DNA of 64,000 bases from JAHQVI01 sp963749875 (lineage in GTDB: Bacteria > Pseudomonadota > Alphaproteobacteria > Rhizobiales > Rhodomicrobiaceae). Under the pieces are notes generated by a model that had not been told where the DNA came from, searched no databases, and saw nothing but the letters and a program-made list of their open reading frames with translations. The DNA lies in the NCBI GenBank assembly GCA_963749875.1, contig CAVVOX010000005.1:186001-250000 (forward strand). The letters run 5' to 3'. How positions within the stretch are numbered: position 1 is the first letter of the stretch; the number at the start of each line of letters is the position of its first letter. Shown piece by piece: positions 62,425 to 64,000 of this stretch. Position numbers and translations under genes: made by a program.

Positions 62425-62584
62425 ATACGCAATGCGAAGGCACTATCAGCATGACGGCCCTCCCAGTCCCATCAATGATGATACCGGCTCGTTGAAGAGG
62501 CGTAAACCGTGCAGGAAATGCGGTGAGGCGTTTTCGCAACAGCGATCGGCGCTTGATCCACCCGGTTTGCTTTCACGCCGCTAG

Positions 62585-63964
62585 CAGGCTGCTGAAAATC
62601 CTGTCGACCTGGAACTATCTTGCGCTTTCACGGAGCAATCGGTCTTTTTTTCCTTCTGCCGCCTTCATGCGGCGAGGAGTTTGGGCAGCCGGATCAAGTC
62701 ATACGCGGCCATCGTCAGGATGAACTTGAAGCCAAGTCGCGCCACGCCGCGCAGCATCGGCCGGGCGAGGCCGCCGATCGTCTTGCCCCAGCCGAACGGC
62801 TCCTCGATGCGCTTGCGCTTCTGCTGGCTCACCGCATAGCCGGGATGCCGGGTTGTACGGCCATCGATCGCCGAGCGGCGCGCGGTGTCGTTCTGCGCGA
62901 TGTGCGGCGTGACGTTCAGCGCGCGCAGGTCCTTTACGAACTCGCCCGCGTCATAGCCCTTGTCGGCACCGAGCGTCACCCGCCGCCGGCCGGAGCGATG
63001 GCTTTCGATCATCGCGACCGCCGCCTCGCGTTCGGCATATCCCGACACCGTGGTGACGCTGGCCTCGACAATCAGGCCGGTGCGGTTCTCCATCAGCGTA
63101 TGGCCGAGATAGGAGAGCTTGGCTTCCTTGCCTTGGCCTTTTCGGTAGAGGCTAGCCTCTGGGTCGGTCGTCGAGACATGGGTGGCGTTCGATCGCTTCT
63201 GGCCACGGAAGTCCAATTCGGCATTGCGGCGCTGGTTTTCGGTTTCGGCTGCATCCGCGGGCTCCGGCAAAGGCGCGGTTTGATCAGTTTCGCTGGATGG
63301 AGCGGCATCGCTACCCACCGCCGCAACGGGCGCCAGGGCGTGGGACGTGTCAGGTGCCGACGGCGTGTCAGGTCCCTCGCCGGAGGTCGCCGCCATCTCT
63401 TTCGGCACGAAGCTCTTCATCGACGCCCAGGCATGGAGTTGCGTGCCGTCGACCGAAAAATGCTCGTCCGACAAAAGCGGGCTGACCTCCTGATGCGCCA
63501 GCAGCCGGCTCAGGAACTGCTTCGCAACATCGGCCTCGAGCAACCGGTCCCGGTTCTTCGTAAACACCGTCGGCACCCAGACCGGGTCGTCGATGCCGAG
63601 ACCCACAAACCAGCGATAGAGCAGATTGTAGTCGAGTTGCTCCATCAGCTGGCGTTCCGATCGGACGGTGTAAAACGCCTGCAACAACGAGGCTCGAAGC
63701 AGCCATTCCGGCGGGATCGAGGGGCGGCCGTGGGCGGCATAAAGCCTGGCAAATTCGCTATCCAGACTCTGGAGCACATCGTTGACGATCTGCCGGATCT
63801 TGCGCAGCGGATGCTTCGCCGGCACACGCTCCTCAAGATCGACGTAAGAAAAAAGCTCCCCAGACCGCAAATCCGAACCGCGCATTCCGTCCTCCCTGGC
63901 ATTCCAGAAAGCACGGAATCATATTCGCCACAGACTGTCATCCTCGGGGTTTTTCAGCAGCCTG
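62585..63964 (-). mobile_element. IS5/IS1182-like insertion sequence
   Basis: About 1.38 kb. Inverted ends CAGGCTGCTGAAAA (left) and, on the right, TTTTTCAGCAGCCTG. CTAG on both sides (62581-62584 and 63965-63968) as a 4-bp target duplication. The right CTAG is also the start of palindromic repeat copy 6, so this element too sits at the edge of that repeat. Confidence 0.9.
62665..63885 (-). CDS. IS5/IS1182-like transposase
   Basis: 406 aa. DUF772-type N-terminal domain (ELFSYVDLEERVPAKHPLRKIRQIVNDVL; RPSIPPEWLLRASLLQAFYTVRSERQLMEQL) and a DDE domain with FSVDGTQLHAW, TLGADKGYDAGEF and RKRIEEPFGWGK carrying the catalytic acids. A Pro/Ala/Glu-rich insert (about 168-215) separates the first Asp from the rest. 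Complete and probably active. Confidence 0.9.
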   Translation of the reverse strand: MRGSDLRSGELFSYVDLEERVPAKHPLRKIRQIVNDVLQSLDSEFARLYAAHGRPSIPPEWLLRASLLQAFYTVRSERQLMEQLDYNLLYRWFVGLGIDDPVWVPTVFTKNRDRLLEADVAKQFLSRLLAHQEVSPLLSDEHFSVDGTQLHAWASMKSFVPKEMAATSGEGPDTPSAPDTSHALAPVAAVGSDAAPSSETDQTAPLPEPADAAETENQRRNAELDFRGQKRSNATHVSTTDPEASLYRKGQGKEAKLSYLGHTLMENRTGLIVEASVTTVSGYAEREAAVAMIESHRSGRRRVTLGADKGYDAGEFVKDLRALNVTPHIAQNDTARRSAIDGRTTRHPGYAVSQQKRKRIEEPFGWGKTIGGLARPMLRGVARLGFKFILTMAAYDLIRLPKLLAA

Positions 63965-64000
63965 CTAGATCAACCCTCGTTCAAGTGAGTCCACTTGGAC
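63965..64000. repeat. Dispersed palindromic repeat, copy 6, cut by the window edge
   Basis: CTAGATCAACCCTCGTTCAAGTG then GTCCACTTGGAC: the second hairpin of the repeat in the copy-2/copy-4 orientation. It starts at the CTAG shared with the neighbouring IS. Confidence 0.85.

Noticed and set aside
1..64000. CRISPR arrays, rRNA genes and replication origin
   Set aside because: No regularly spaced direct repeats, no rRNA-like blocks and no DnaA-box cluster were seen on either strand.

Overview
The window reads as chromosomal DNA of a high-GC alphaproteobacterium, most likely a Hyphomicrobiales (rhizobial-order) relative. This is inferred from the narrow codon use, the gene families and the tight ATGA-type overlaps; the genus cannot be fixed from sequence alone. 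Nearly all strand space is coding. The exceptions are short palindromic intergenic repeats and four insertion-sequence copies.

Layout. Positions 1-661 are the right part of an IS427-group (IS5 family) element, whose identical full copy lies at 27154-27996 in the same orientation. Between them are metC, tRNA-Gly(CCC), a higBA-like toxin-antitoxin pair with a readable promoter/operator, a yhaO-yhaN (SbcD/SbcC-like) repair pair, a DUF2231 membrane protein, and a minus-strand operon (15430 to 8340) for a group 1h-type [NiFe] hydrogenase. That operon runs small subunit, large subunit, NifU-like (frameshifted), DUF5947, DUF6084, an unknown 450-aa protein, a maturation protease, a 35-aa one-helix protein and HypC. 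Next comes an operon (21228 to 16030) of acetate-CoA ligase, E1alpha, E1beta, lipoyl E2 and a free acyl carrier protein, with no E3. Then come a decayed phage/plasmid primase, an AI-2E-type permease, a phytoene-desaturase-like oxidoreductase, and IS630 nested against IS427.

Right half. hemN, a fumarylacetoacetase-type hydrolase and an NMT1/SsuACB-type ABC transporter with a frameshifted FadR-type regulator are followed by a VOC protein and a ChrR-type cupin. A Crp/Fnr regulator lies divergent from a narK(fused)-narGHJI-ppiC nitrate respiration operon. Fnr-type palindromes sit before the regulator/narK and before hemN, so anaerobic nitrate respiration and heme synthesis may share control. From 47.9 to 61 kb lies a catabolic island: LysR, a HalD/BesD-like Fe/2OG oxygenase, a DddP-like M24 protein, an osmoprotectant-type ABC transporter, a nitrilase-type amidohydrolase, an acyl-CoA dehydrogenase, an acyl-CoA ligase (frameshifted), an enoyl-CoA hydratase and MmgE/PrpD. 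An L,D-transpeptidase and a second IS5/IS1182-like element close the window.

Structure beyond genes. A bipartite palindromic repeat with CTAG-type ends occurs at least six times. Its spacer always carries a TTGA[AT]-N4-[AT]TCAA box. Insertion sequences repeatedly join it exactly at its CTAG ends. At least eight single-base frame changes break otherwise intact genes; five of the same sign fall within about 0.9 kb in narI-ppiC, which points to sequence error or very recent decay.

How it may work together (inference): scavenging of trace H2, respiration with O2 or nitrate, and uptake and oxidation of small organic acids or betaine-like compounds. No CRISPR array, rRNA, origin or secretion system was seen.
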